Positions 8,006 to 15,747 of a DNA stretch of 64,000 nucleotides are shown piece by piece. The stretch is from Aeromicrobium sp. Root236. GTDB taxonomy: Bacteria; Actinomycetota; Actinomycetes; Propionibacteriales; Nocardioidaceae. The notes beneath the pieces were generated by a model. That model was not told the DNA's origin. It ran no database searches and saw only the letters and a list, made by a program, of their open reading frames with translations. The stretch is from positions 1,300,529-1,364,528 of the forward strand of contig NZ_LMIS01000001.1 in NCBI RefSeq assembly GCF_001428805.1, written 5' to 3'. Numbering within the stretch: position 1 is the stretch's first letter; each line of letters starts with the position of its first letter. A program made the translations under genes and the position numbers.

Positions 8006-8917
8006 ATGGCTCACTCGTACAACGACGATCTGCGCCTCGCTCACGTGCTCGCCGACAACGCCGACAACCTCTCGATGGACCGCTTCGGCGCGATCGATCT
8101 GCAGGTCGACACCAAGCCGGACATGACCTACGTGACCGAGTCCGACGAGGCTGTCGAAGCCGCGATCCGGCGCACCCTCAAGTCGGCGCGCACGCGCGAC
8201 ATCGTGCTCGGCGAGGAGAACGGCGAGGTCGAGGGCACGTCCGGACCCGGCGGCCGCCGCTGGATCATCGACCCGATCGACGGCACCTCCAACTTCGTCC
8301 GTGGCGTGCCGGTCTGGGCGACGCTGATCGCGCTCGAGGAGGACGGCGAGATCGTCGCCGGCTGCGTCTCGGCACCCGCTCTGGGCCGTCGCTGGTGGGC
8401 CAGCAAGGGCACCGGCGCCTACACCGGCAAGTCGCTCATGGCATCACGCGAGATCCGGGTCTCGCAGGTCTCCGACCTCGACAGCGCCTCGGTCTCCTAC
8501 GCCTCGTTGGGCGGCTGGGACGCGATCGGCAAGGGCGACGCGTTCGCCGCCCTGCTCCGGCGCTGCTGGCGCACCCGCGCCTACGGCGACTTCTGGTCCT
8601 ACATGCTCCTCGCCGAAGGAGCCGTCGACATCGCCGCCGAGCCCGAGCTCAAGGTGTGGGACATGGCCGCGCTCGACATCGTCGTCCGCGAGGCCGGCGG
8701 GACGTTCACGAGCCTCGCGGGGCAGCCCGGACCGTGGGGCGACAACGCGCTCGCGACCAACGGCAGGCTCCACGACTCCGCGATGGCCTACCTCGGGCAC
8801 TTCCCCGACCAAGGGCCGCCCGACCAGTCGTGGACCGACGAGCCCGAGCCCGAGCCGGAGCCCGACAACGTACGCAGCTTCGACTTCACCCGCGAGCACG
8901 TCGAGGACGCGCCCTGA
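8006..8917 (+). CDS. hisN: Histidinol-phosphatase, inositol monophosphatase type
   Basis: A 303-residue member of the inositol-monophosphatase superfamily. Metal and phosphate site motifs are GEENGE, IDPIDGTSNFVRG and KVWDMAALDIVVREAGG. Actinobacterial members in this position (after aroA-rsgA) dephosphorylate histidinol phosphate, the penultimate step of histidine synthesis; the context is the main reason for choosing HisN over a generic IMPase. The ATG at 8006 is preferred to an upstream ATG because a TACTCT hexamer at 7993-7998 lies 7 nt before it (leaderless). The C-terminus has an acidic EPEPEPEPD stretch. Confidence 0.88.
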   Translation: MAHSYNDDLRLAHVLADNADNLSMDRFGAIDLQVDTKPDMTYVTESDEAVEAAIRRTLKSARTRDIVLGEENGEVEGTSGPGGRRWIIDPIDGTSNFVRGVPVWATLIALEEDGEIVAGCVSAPALGRRWWASKGTGAYTGKSLMASREIRVSQVSDLDSASVSYASLGGWDAIGKGDAFAALLRRCWRTRAYGDFWSYMLLAEGAVDIAAEPELKVWDMAALDIVVREAGGTFTSLAGQPGPWGDNALATNGRLHDSAMAYLGHFPDQGPPDQSWTDEPEPEPEPDNVRSFDFTREHVEDAP

Positions 8918-8993
8918 CCGTGGCGACAGAATCTCGCCCTCAGGAGCGAACCGGGGCTACGCTGCGAAGAACGACCTGAGGAGTGTGTCCCGT

Positions 8994-9425
8994 ATGCGCG
9001 TGAGCGATGTCCTGGCTTCCAAGGGAAGCGATGCTGTCTACACCATCACCCCCGACTCCACGGTCCAGCAGCTGCTGGACCAGCTCGCCGAGCTCAACGT
9101 CGGCGCGCTGATCGTGAGTGACGACGGCAAGGCCATGCTCGGGATCGTGTCCGAGCGTGACATCGTGCGCAAGCTCCGTACGGTCGAGAACCCGCGCAAC
9201 ATGCCGGTCTCGGAGATCATGACGACCGACGTCCAGCTGTGTGGGCCCGACGACTCGTTCGGCGACCTCATGTCGGTCATGACCGAGCACCGCGTCCGGC
9301 ACATCCCGGTGATCGCCGACGACGTCATCGTCGGCGTCGTCAGCATCGGCGACGCGGTCAAGTACCGCATGGAGCAGCTCGAGTTCGAGCGCGACCAGCT
9401 CAACAACTACGTCGCCGGCGGCTGA
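8994..9425 (+). CDS. Two-CBS-domain protein
   Basis: A 143-residue protein made of two CBS motifs: DVLASKG...TPDSTVQQLLDQLAEL and SEIMTTDVQLCGPDDSFGDLMSVM, each ending in the typical I-V-G-x-V/I-S-x-R/G-D turn (GIVSERDIVRKL; GVVSIGDAVKY). CBS pairs usually bind adenosine nucleotides. It has no catalytic domain, so it probably acts by binding another protein or as an energy or redox sensor. GAGGAG at 8978-8983 fits the ATG at 8994 better than an earlier GTG. A hairpin terminator follows. Confidence 0.9.
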   Translation: MRVSDVLASKGSDAVYTITPDSTVQQLLDQLAELNVGALIVSDDGKAMLGIVSERDIVRKLRTVENPRNMPVSEIMTTDVQLCGPDDSFGDLMSVMTEHRVRHIPVIADDVIVGVVSIGDAVKYRMEQLEFERDQLNNYVAGG

Positions 9426-9441
9426 TCCGAGCCCCAGCGCC

Positions 9442-9473
9442 TGCCCGGTCCCCCTTCGGAGGCCGGGCATTTT
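9442..9473 (+). terminator. Terminator after the CBS gene
   Basis: TGCCCGG (9442-9448) pairs with CCGGGCA (9463-9469) around a C-rich/G-rich loop, followed by TTTT. It ends the CBS gene transcript. Confidence 0.75.
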
Positions 9474-9501
9474 CGCGTTCCCGGAAACCGGTGCTTGCAT
9501 T

Positions 9502-9544
9502 CGATCGGTTAGCGATATATCGTTTAGATATCGACAACCGATCG
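9502..9544 (+). promoter_or_regulatory. Nested palindrome, likely PadR operator/promoter
   Basis: Outer perfect 9-bp arms CGATCGGTT (9502-9510) and AACCGATCG (9536-9544) enclose the palindromes CGATATATCG (9513-9522) and GATATC (9527-9532). It stands 38 nt before a padR start and lies in the only AT-rich stretch nearby. Autoregulation by PadR is the simplest reading. Confidence 0.65.
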
Positions 9545-9581
9545 GTGGTCGATCGAGAGCAAGAGAAAGTGGGACACCCCC

Positions 9582-10196
9582 ATGCGAAGCAATGACTTCT
9601 CAGAACAGCGCCGCCCGGCAGATCGCCGCCGCGGCAGGAACCACCCCGAGCGCGACTTCGGTCGTGACTTCGGACCCGGCTTCGGCCGCGAGTTCGGCTT
9701 CGGCCCCGGCTTCGGCGGTCCCGGCCGCCCCCGTGGTCGCCGACGTGGCGGACGAGGCGGCGACGTCCGCGCCGCCGCGCTCCTGCTACTCAGCGAGCAG
9801 CCGCAGCACGGCTACCAGCTGATCCAGGAGATCGGCGAACGGTCGAACGGCAGCTGGACCCCCAGCCCCGGCTCGATCTATCCCGTGCTCCAGCAGCTCG
9901 AGGACGAAGGACTCATCACGTTCGAGCGCGTCGAGGGTCGCAAGACCGCGACGCTGACCGACGAGGGCACCGCGTACGTCGAGGAGAACCGTGAGCAGCT
10001 CGGCACGCCGTGGGAGGACGCCAAGGGCGACCCCGCCCACGACCTGCGCGACTTCGCGCACGGCCTCAAGGGATTCATCAACGCCTGGAAGCAGGTCGCG
10101 CAGGCCGGCACACCCGAGCAGCGCGAGAAGGCCCAGGCCGTGGTCGACGACGCCCGGAAGGCCATGTACCGCATACTTGCGGACGATGAGTCATAA
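9582..10196 (+). CDS. PadR family transcriptional regulator with Gly/Arg/Phe-rich N-terminus
   Basis: A 204-residue PadR regulator. The first ~60 residues are low complexity, rich in Gly, Arg, Phe and Asp (repeats such as GRDFGPGFGREFGFGPGF). The winged helix then runs from ~62 (VRAAALLLLSEQPQHGYQLIQEI) through SPGSIYPVLQQLEDEGLI and the wing FERVEGRKTATLTDEG. A C-terminal helical dimerisation part follows. PadR proteins are usually repressors, often of efflux or stress genes, and act on their own promoter; the nested palindrome upstream supports that. The stop overlaps the arfB start by 11 nt. Confidence 0.92.
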   Translation: MRSNDFSEQRRPADRRRGRNHPERDFGRDFGPGFGREFGFGPGFGGPGRPRGRRRGGRGGDVRAAALLLLSEQPQHGYQLIQEIGERSNGSWTPSPGSIYPVLQQLEDEGLITFERVEGRKTATLTDEGTAYVEENREQLGTPWEDAKGDPAHDLRDFAHGLKGFINAWKQVAQAGTPEQREKAQAVVDDARKAMYRILADDES

Positions 10197-10596
10197 CGGA
10201 CGCCTGTCCCTGCCCGAGAGCGAGATGACCTGGCGGTTCTCTCGGTCGTCGGGCGCCGGCGGCCAGCACGTCAACACGACCGACACCCGCGTCGAGCTGA
10301 TCTGGTCGCTCACCGACACCACCGCGCTCTCCCCCGCCCAGAAGGAGCTCGCCGCCCAGCGGCTGAGCAACCGGCTGGTCGGCGGGACGATCACGGTGGT
10401 GTCGTCGCAGTACCGCTCGCAGCACCGCAACCGCGAGGCCGCCCGCGTACGCCTGGAGGACCTCGTCTCCCAGGCGATCGTGCCGCCCAAGCCGCGCCGG
10501 GCCACGCGTCCGAGCCGCGCCTCCAAGGAGCGCCGGCTCGACGCCAAGAAGCGCCGGAGCTCGATCAAGCAGGGCCGTTCGGGATCGTGGGAATAG
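10186..10596 (+). CDS. arfB: Alternative ribosome-rescue factor ArfB (YaeJ-like)
   Basis: A 136-residue single-domain release factor-like protein. The catalytic GGQ is at residues 25-27 (SSGAGGQHVN). The protein lacks the stop-codon recognition domains of RF1/RF2 and ends in a long basic tail (KERRLDAKKRRSSIKQGR) that in ArfB enters the empty mRNA channel. It hydrolyses peptidyl-tRNA on stalled ribosomes. The ATG at 10186 lies inside the 3' end of padR, so the two may be translationally coupled. Its last codons (GAA TAG) form the -35 element of the following bL36 promoter. Confidence 0.93.
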   Translation: MSHNGRLSLPESEMTWRFSRSSGAGGQHVNTTDTRVELIWSLTDTTALSPAQKELAAQRLSNRLVGGTITVVSSQYRSQHRNREAARVRLEDLVSQAIVPPKPRRATRPSRASKERRLDAKKRRSSIKQGRSGSWE

Positions 10597-10615
10597 CCGC
10601 TACCTGACAATCGTT
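10589..10615 (+). promoter_or_regulatory. SigR-type promoter of the bL36 gene
   Basis: GGGAAT (10589-10594) and GTT (10613-10615) are separated by 18 nt, an exact match to the SigR consensus. The -35 overlaps the arfB stop codon and the -10 lies inside a Zur-like palindrome. The start codon is about 40 nt further on. Confidence 0.78.
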
Positions 10616-10619
10616 GTCA
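10605..10619 (+). promoter_or_regulatory. Zur-box-like operator
   Basis: TGACAATCGTTGTCA is a 15-bp palindrome (six perfect pairs per arm) that fits the actinobacterial Zur pattern TGANAATNATTNTCA apart from one position. It covers the -10 region of a gene for a zinc-free ribosomal protein paralogue, the classic Zur target. Confidence 0.72.
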
Positions 10620-10649
10620 TGTGTGCGTGATGCTCACGCCACGAAAGGA

Positions 10650-11723
10650 TCAGACATGAAGGTCCGCAACTCGCTCAGGTCCCTCAAGGACCAGCCCGGC
10701 TCGCAGGTCGTACGCCGCCGCGGCCGCACGTTCGTCATCAACAAGAACAACCCCCGCCTCAAGGCCCGCCAGGGCTAGGCAGCAACCGGACGGCGCCCTC
10801 CTCGGAGGGCGCCGTTCGTACGTCTGGAGGTCCAGACGCCAGGTCTGGAACTCCGCGACCACCCGCATGCCGAGTCGCTCGTAGAGCCCCAGCGCCCCCG
10901 TGAGGCCCGAGGTGGCGAGCTCGCCGGTGGCGCAGCCACGATCGCGGCCCGCCGCGAACGCCTGCGCCAGGAGCTCCTGGGCGATCCCCTCACCGCGACG
11001 ATCCGCTCGCACCGCGAGCTGCGGTATCCACGTCGTCCTGCCGCTGTCGTGCACGATCGCGGCGCCCACGACCTCGGCGCCGGCCTTCGCGACCCGGAAG
11101 TGCAACGGGTCGGCGCCCTCCCGGTCGAGCATCAGGACGCGCCAGTCGTCGTACGAGCGCCGGATGCGACCCTCCCACTCCTCGAATGCATCCTCGATGA
11201 CCGCGTGCACCGCCCGGGCGTCGGCCTCCTCGAACGGGCCGATCGTGACGTCCGGCGGCAGGTCGCGGTGCGCGAGCTCGGTGCCGGGGTCCATGCGCAG
11301 GACCCAGTCCCGATAGGCCCTTTCGTACCCGCGACCGGTCAGCAGCGTCGCGGCCGCATCGTCCGAGGCCGCGGTCTGCTGCTCGCCGTACGCCAGCCCG
11401 CGCGTCCGCGCCCGGTGCTCGACCCACTCCGCCAAAGCTGTGCCGAGTCCCATGCCGACGTGCGACGGCAGCACGTCGACGACCAGGTGGTGGCGGTCGT
11501 CGACCAGCGCGCCGGCGATCAGGACCTCACCCTCGAACACGGCGAGCGAGTCGACGTCGAGGTCGATGCCCGGCGTCGACCACATGCCCACGACGTCGGC
11601 CTCGTCGATGAACGTCTCGCCGACGAAGTGCCGTTCGTACGTGCCGATCAGGTCGGCCGCCGCGGCAGCATCGGACATGGCCAGGGGACGGGTCGTGAGG
11701 CCTTCGGGAAACATGCCGTCCAT
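10650..11723 (-). CDS. Tandem GNAT acetyltransferase
   Basis: A 357-residue frame with two GNAT domains. The N-terminal half (~10-140) has [17 protein letters not shown] and the C-terminal half (~155-300) has [17 protein letters not shown] and [11 protein letters not shown]. Double GNAT proteins often keep only one active half; the C-terminal half has the clearer acetyl-CoA loop. The conserved domain ends near nt 10817. The last ~54 codons run antisense through the bL36 gene and its terminator before the first stop at 10650-10652, so this tail is probably not under selection as protein. ATG 11714 is an alternative start. Confidence 0.82.
   Translation of the reverse strand: MDGMFPEGLTTRPLAMSDAAAAADLIGTYERHFVGETFIDEADVVGMWSTPGIDLDVDSLAVFEGEVLIAGALVDDRHHLVVDVLPSHVGMGLGTALAEWVEHRARTRGLAYGEQQTAASDDAAATLLTGRGYERAYRDWVLRMDPGTELAHRDLPPDVTIGPFEEADARAVHAVIEDAFEEWEGRIRRSYDDWRVLMLDREGADPLHFRVAKAGAEVVGAAIVHDSGRTTWIPQLAVRADRRGEGIAQELLAQAFAAGRDRGCATGELATSGLTGALGLYERLGMRVVAEFQTWRLDLQTYERRPPRRAPSGCCLALAGLEAGVVLVDDERAAAAAYDLRAGLVLEGPERVADLHV
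10656..10778 (+). CDS. rpmJ: Large ribosomal subunit protein bL36, zinc-free (C-minus) form
   Basis: A 40-residue protein beginning [15 protein letters not shown] and ending [12 protein letters not shown]. It is the second bL36 form (YkgO-like): the four zinc ligands of standard bL36 are missing, with no Cys at all. Such copies replace the zinc-binding protein in the ribosome when zinc is scarce. AAAGGA stands before the ATG. A SigR-type promoter with an overlapping Zur-like box precedes it and a 12-bp hairpin follows. On the opposite strand the whole gene lies inside the 3' end of a GNAT reading frame. Confidence 0.95.
   Translation: MKVRNSLRSLKDQPGSQVVRRRGRTFVINKNNPRLKARQG
10790..10815 (+). 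terminator. Hairpin terminator of the bL36 gene
   Basis: Perfect 12-bp stem ACGGCGCCCTCC / GGAGGGCGCCGT with a 2-nt loop, 11 nt after the stop codon. It is G/C-rich and lacks a good T-run. On the other strand it lies within the GNAT reading frame, just after the conserved domain. Confidence 0.7.
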
Positions 11724-11752
11724 TCAATCAATCACGGCCTACGCTGACCGGC

Positions 11753-12172
11753 ATGACTGTTCGCGGCGTCCGGATCATGCTCGTCGTCGCCATCGTGATC
11801 GACGTCGCCTATTGGAGCATCTGGTTCACCCATCGCTCGTGGATCGAGAGCGACACCTCCCAGGCGTACGTCGAGTTCGAGAACGCCTTCCCGCTGGCGG
11901 ACGCGTGGCTGGGCCTGACCTGTGTGCTCGCCCTCATGGCGCTCAACCGCCGCTCCCCCACGGCGCTGCTCTGGCTCATCGCCGCGGGCTCGGCCGGCAT
12001 GTACCTGTTCGGCATGGACGTCCTGTACGACCTCGAGAACGGCATCTACACGGAGGGCGCGGGCGGCATCATCGAGGCCGCCATCAACCTCATCACGCTG
12101 GCGTTCTCGGTCACCGCCCTGCGCTGGGCCTGGGCCCGCCGCGACGCGCTGCTTTCGGGCGCAGCGGTCTGA
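11753..12172 (+). CDS. Small four-helix membrane protein, unknown
   Basis: A 139-residue protein with four hydrophobic stretches: residues ~6-26 (VRIMLVVAIVIDVAYW), ~50-64 (AWLGLTCVLALMALN), ~70-88 (ALLWLIAAGSAGMYLFG) and ~106-126 (IIEAAINLITLAFSV). Family not recognised. A TACGCT hexamer (11740-11745) is 7 nt before the ATG, so it is probably leaderless. It stands 21 nt ahead of the Na+/H+ antiporter and may be co-transcribed with it. Confidence 0.7.
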   Translation: MTVRGVRIMLVVAIVIDVAYWSIWFTHRSWIESDTSQAYVEFENAFPLADAWLGLTCVLALMALNRRSPTALLWLIAAGSAGMYLFGMDVLYDLENGIYTEGAGGIIEAAINLITLAFSVTALRWAWARRDALLSGAAV

Positions 12173-12193
12173 CCGATCTGGAACGATGGTGCC

Positions 12194-13801
12194 GTGCTCG
12201 AGCCCCTCGTCGTGGTCCTGGTCGCGATCCTCGTCCTCGGCGCGCTGTGCCGCCGCTTCGGCCTGGTCGAGCCACCGATCCTGCTGCTCGGCGGCCTCGC
12301 CATCGGCCTCGTCCCGCACGTCAAGGACGTCGAGCTCGCGCCTGAGCTGATCCTCACGATCGTCCTGCCCGCCCTGCTCTACTGGGAGGCGCTCACGACG
12401 TCGTTGCGCGAGGTGCGCGCCAACCTGCGGGTCATCGTGCTGCTGGCCGTGGGGCTCGTGCTGTTCACGACACCGGTCGTCGCCTGGGCGCTGCACGAGT
12501 TCAACGACACCGACTGGCCGACGGCGTTCATCATCGGCGCGGTGCTGGCGCCGACCGACGCCGCGGCGGTGGCTGCGATCGCCTACATGCTGCCCCGTCG
12601 CTTCATGACGATGCTCCGCGCCGAGAGCCTCATCAACGACGGGACCGCCCTCGTGCTGGTCGCCGCGGCCGTCGACGTCGCCGTCGGCGGAGAGCGGGTG
12701 CACTGGGGCAGCATCTGGCTCGACCTCGTCCTCTCGTACGCCGGCGGCATCGCGATCGGCGTCGCCGTGGCGGGGATCGTGATCCTCGTACGCCGCTACC
12801 TCCACGACCCCATGCTGGGCACGGTGCTGAGCGTCGCGACGCCGTTCATCGCATTCCTGCCGGCGGAGGAGCTCCACGTGTCGGGCGTCCTCGCGGTGGT
12901 GGTCTGCGGCCTCACCGTGGCGCGCTACGCCCCGCGGCTCATCTCGGCCGAGAGCAGGCTGCGGACCTACTCGTTCTGGGGCCTCACGTCCTACCTGCTC
13001 AACGCCGCGCTGTTCGTGCTCGTCGGCATCGAGCTGCCCAAGGCCACCGAGGCGCTGGAGTCCCACACCCTGCGCGACGGCATCCTGGCGGTGGCCGTCG
13101 CGACCCTTGCAGTCGTGCTGAGCCGGGTCGTCTGGTCCTACACCGCCACGTTCCTGATCCGCACGATCGACCGGCGCCCGTCGCAGCGTGCCCGCCGGGT
13201 CGACAACCGGCGTCGCGTGCCGACGATGTGGGCCGGCGTACGCGGCGGCATCTCGCTCGCCGCAGCGCTGGCCGTGCCGCTGAGGACCGACGCAGGTCAA
13301 CCGTTCCTCGAGCGCGACTTCATCATCTTCGTGACCGGCGGCACGGTGCTGCTGACGCTCGTCGTGCAGGGCATGACGCTGCCGCGCGTCATCCGCTGGG
13401 CCCGCTACGACCCCGACGACGCGGCCGCGCGCGAGCACGACCTGGCCCGTCACGCGTTGATCGCCGTCTCGCTGGACCGGCTCGACGAGGCCTCTGCGGA
13501 GACGCCGCACCAGCAGAAGGTGATCGACAACATCCGCCACTCCCTCGAGAAGCAGCGTGCGACGGTCCCGGCGCCCGACGACGAGGGGCGCGCCGCCACC
13601 GTGCGCGACTTCCTCGACTTCGAGACGGACCTGCGGCTCGACCTGATCGGCGCCCAGCGCGACGCCCTCACGACGCTGCGCGACGAGCAGCAGATCGACG
13701 GCGCGATCTACCTGCGCCTCGAGTCCGTGCTCGACAGCGAGGAGCGCAGCCTGCGACTGACGCGCGACGCCCGCGACGGCGGCCTGCGCGGCCCGGAGTG
13801 A
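12194..13801 (+). CDS. Na+/H+ antiporter, CPA1 (NhaP/NHE) type
   Basis: A 535-residue cation/proton antiporter. About 12 membrane helices fill residues 1-410; diagnostic sequences are the ion-site motif LAPTDAAAVAAIAY and ESLINDGTALVLVAAA, which hold the transport carboxylates. The last ~120 residues are cytoplasmic, charged and helical (RHALIAVSLDRLDEASAETP, LDSEERSLRLTRD), typical of the regulatory tail of bacterial NhaP homologues. It starts at GTG 12194 with no clear Shine-Dalgarno. Likely role: pH and sodium homeostasis. Confidence 0.93.
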   Translation: MLEPLVVVLVAILVLGALCRRFGLVEPPILLLGGLAIGLVPHVKDVELAPELILTIVLPALLYWEALTTSLREVRANLRVIVLLAVGLVLFTTPVVAWALHEFNDTDWPTAFIIGAVLAPTDAAAVAAIAYMLPRRFMTMLRAESLINDGTALVLVAAAVDVAVGGERVHWGSIWLDLVLSYAGGIAIGVAVAGIVILVRRYLHDPMLGTVLSVATPFIAFLPAEELHVSGVLAVVVCGLTVARYAPRLISAESRLRTYSFWGLTSYLLNAALFVLVGIELPKATEALESHTLRDGILAVAVATLAVVLSRVVWSYTATFLIRTIDRRPSQRARRVDNRRRVPTMWAGVRGGISLAAALAVPLRTDAGQPFLERDFIIFVTGGTVLLTLVVQGMTLPRVIRWARYDPDDAAAREHDLARHALIAVSLDRLDEASAETPHQQKVIDNIRHSLEKQRATVPAPDDEGRAATVRDFLDFETDLRLDLIGAQRDALTTLRDEQQIDGAIYLRLESVLDSEERSLRLTRDARDGGLRGPE

Positions 13802-13802
13802 C

Positions 13803-14129
13803 TCAGCCCGCGATGACGACGCGGGAGATCCGGTCGCCATCGAGGGTGAACGTCATCGAGCCGCCGCCGTTGTAGCCGTCGCCGGTCACCTGGATCGACA
13901 CGACGTACGACCCGTCGCGCTGATTGACGTCGAGCACGTCGATGTGGCTCGAGACACCCATGTTGTCGGTCTCGTTCCAGCCCGCGATCGCGTCCTTGCC
14001 GGCGTACACGTGGCCCCAGTCGTCGAGCACGGCGTCGTCGGCGAACGCGGCGAGGAACCGGTCGCGGTCATTGGTGTTGGTCGCCGCGAAGAAGTCGGCC
14101 ACCGCCTGCGGGAGCGAGTCGCTCGTCAT
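13803..14129 (-). CDS. SnoaL-like / NTF2-fold protein
   Basis: A 108-residue NTF2-fold protein: N-terminal helices with VADFFAATNTNDRDRFLAAFADDAVLDDWG, then GKDAIAGWNETDN and antiparallel strands ending MTFTLDGDRISRVVIAG. SnoaL-like folds serve as small isomerases, cyclases or binding proteins, and the function cannot be told. It lies 2 nt from the antiporter stop, convergent with it. Confidence 0.82.
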   Translation of the reverse strand: MTSDSLPQAVADFFAATNTNDRDRFLAAFADDAVLDDWGHVYAGKDAIAGWNETDNMGVSSHIDVLDVNQRDGSYVVSIQVTGDGYNGGGSMTFTLDGDRISRVVIAG

Positions 14130-14223
14130 GGGATCTCCGTCCGTACGTCTGCAGGCTCATCGTGCCAGCGATTGGGCCGGACTGTCGCGGGTACGCCCTG
14201 GTCACGCGTCCCAAGGAGGAAGC

Positions 14224-14400
14224 ATGAGCGTTGCCCCACCCGAACCCGCCCAGGAGCCGACCGGACCCGGTGAGGACGAGCCGAGCAAGCCCTCGCAACC
14301 CGATCTGCCGGACCCGGCGTTCCCCGAGGTGCTGCCGGGCGGCGACCCAGGCCCTGGCGGCGCGCCGGAGCCCGAGCCGGAGACCGAGCCGACCGACTAG
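14224..14400 (+). CDS. Small acidic Pro/Glu-rich protein, unknown
   Basis: A 58-residue protein starting MSVAPPEPAQEP. It consists almost entirely of Pro, Glu, Asp and Gly, without predicted fold, and ends in EPEPETEPTD. AAGGAGGA stands 5-6 nt before the ATG, which argues for real translation. Its TAG shares the CTAG tetramer with the stop of the convergent zinc-finger gene. Function unknown. Confidence 0.55.
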   Translation: MSVAPPEPAQEPTGPGEDEPSKPSQPDLPDPAFPEVLPGGDPGPGGAPEPEPETEPTD

Positions 14401-14735
14401 TTGAGCTGCGAACGCCAGTCGACCGGGACGGCACCTGCCGGTCCCGGCACCGGCTGGTCAGCCGGATGGTGGTGCGGCGGTGCGAGCTCAGGGCCGTCCA
14501 GCGCCTCCTCGGTGCGGAAGTCCCAGAACCAGTCCTCGCCCGGCTCGTACGACTGCATGACCGGGTGACCCGTCTCCTGGAAGTGCTTCGTGCCGTGCTG
14601 CATCGGCGAGGTGTCGCAGCAGCCGACGTGGCCGCACGCGGCACAGCGGCGCAGGTGCACCCACCAGCCGCCGGCCTCGAGGCACTCCGCACACCCGTCG
14701 CCCGACGGGGGCTGCGAGACGTTGATGGCTTCCAT
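14397..14735 (-). CDS. UBP-type zinc finger protein
   Basis: A 112-residue protein whose first ~75 residues form a ZnF-UBP domain: GCAECLEAGGWWVHLRRC, AACGHVGCCD, then HGTKHFQETGHPVMQ, giving the full Cys/His ligand set. In eukaryotes this fold binds the free ubiquitin C-terminus; bacterial stand-alone copies are common in actinobacteria but their ligand is unknown. TAGGCT (complement of 14742-14747) lies 6 nt before the ATG, so it is leaderless. The C-terminal tail is Pro/His rich. Confidence 0.88.
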   Translation of the reverse strand: MEAINVSQPPSGDGCAECLEAGGWWVHLRRCAACGHVGCCDTSPMQHGTKHFQETGHPVMQSYEPGEDWFWDFRTEEALDGPELAPPHHHPADQPVPGPAGAVPVDWRSQLN

Positions 14736-14754
14736 GTCACCAGCCTATGACGAC

Positions 14755-15696
14755 TCAGTCGAGGTGGAACTCGACCCACAGCGGGAAGTGGTCCGAGATG
14801 CGCCACGACAGCTCGTTCTTGCTCAGCCCCGTGAACACGTGCGGCACGAAGTCGACCGACCCGGCGCTGGCATAGCTCAGGCCCGTGAGGATGTCGGCCA
14901 GCACGGGACTGTCGGTGTCCCAGAACCACGCGATCTGGTCGTAGAAGTGCTTCGACTTGTCGTCGTCGAAGATCGTCCGTGGCACCGCGCTGAGGTCGCC
15001 GGGCGTGAACAGCCCTGTCGAGATGAACGCCTGGTAGAGCGGGTCGTCCAACCGGTCGATGTTGAAGTCGCCGAGCACCAGCAGGTTCTGGTTCCAGTCG
15101 TCCGTACGATCGGCCCATGCGCGCATCCACGCCGCGAACGCCGACAGCTCCGGCACCCGGGCGGCCGCGTTCTTGCCCCAGATGATGTGCACCGTGGTGA
15201 GGATGAACTCGACGCCACGCGTCGTGAAGCTCGCCGCGTACGGCGACCGGGCGAACTGCGTCGCGGACTTGTCGACGGCATCGGGCAGCACGATCTCGCC
15301 CACGAGGCCCGACGGCTGGACGCGCGCGGAGTCGTACAGGAACGTCAGGCGCTCACCGTTGCCGGCGTCGCCCTCGGTCACGTCCGACGTGATGAACCGC
15401 CACGACAGGCCCAGTCGCTCCATCAGGAACCGCAGCGCCGTCGTGCTCCGCCGCACCTCCTGCACCGCGAAGACGTCGAAGTGGGAGACGATCTCGGCGA
15501 TCATTGCCACCGATCGCCAGTCACGCTTGGGCGAGTCCTTGGGCCCCGCGCTCCACTTCGGCGTCAGGTCGCCGAACGCGCGGAGGTTCCAGCTGCCGAT
15601 CAGCAGGTTGGCGCCCGTCCGGTCCGGCACCGTCGCGCGTACGGCCTTGCGGAGGCCGGCGATCTCCTTGGTGATCGCGGCAGGGACCGGGCTCAT
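14755..15696 (-). CDS. Endonuclease/exonuclease/phosphatase family protein
   Basis: A 313-residue EEP-fold protein. Motifs in order: LLIGSWNLRAFG (Asn metal site), VFAVQEVRRS (catalytic Glu), VLGDFNIDRLDDP (Asp-x-Asn) and WRISDHFPLWVEFHLD (final Asp-His). The family includes DNases, phosphodiesterases and phosphatases; substrate is not predictable. No signal peptide is seen, so it is probably cytoplasmic. It diverges from the RibD-like gene. Confidence 0.88.
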   Translation of the reverse strand: MSPVPAAITKEIAGLRKAVRATVPDRTGANLLIGSWNLRAFGDLTPKWSAGPKDSPKRDWRSVAMIAEIVSHFDVFAVQEVRRSTTALRFLMERLGLSWRFITSDVTEGDAGNGERLTFLYDSARVQPSGLVGEIVLPDAVDKSATQFARSPYAASFTTRGVEFILTTVHIIWGKNAAARVPELSAFAAWMRAWADRTDDWNQNLLVLGDFNIDRLDDPLYQAFISTGLFTPGDLSAVPRTIFDDDKSKHFYDQIAWFWDTDSPVLADILTGLSYASAGSVDFVPHVFTGLSKNELSWRISDHFPLWVEFHLD

Positions 15697-15747
15697 GTCT
15701 CATGACAGCACAAGCGACGGGCGGCCGGGGGCGTTTAGGGTTCAGGC

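Noticed and set aside
11732..13840. 702-codon open frame on the minus strand
   Set aside because: Mirror of the Na+/H+ antiporter gene, dominated by His/Asp/Arg/Gly low complexity, without start signals or domains.
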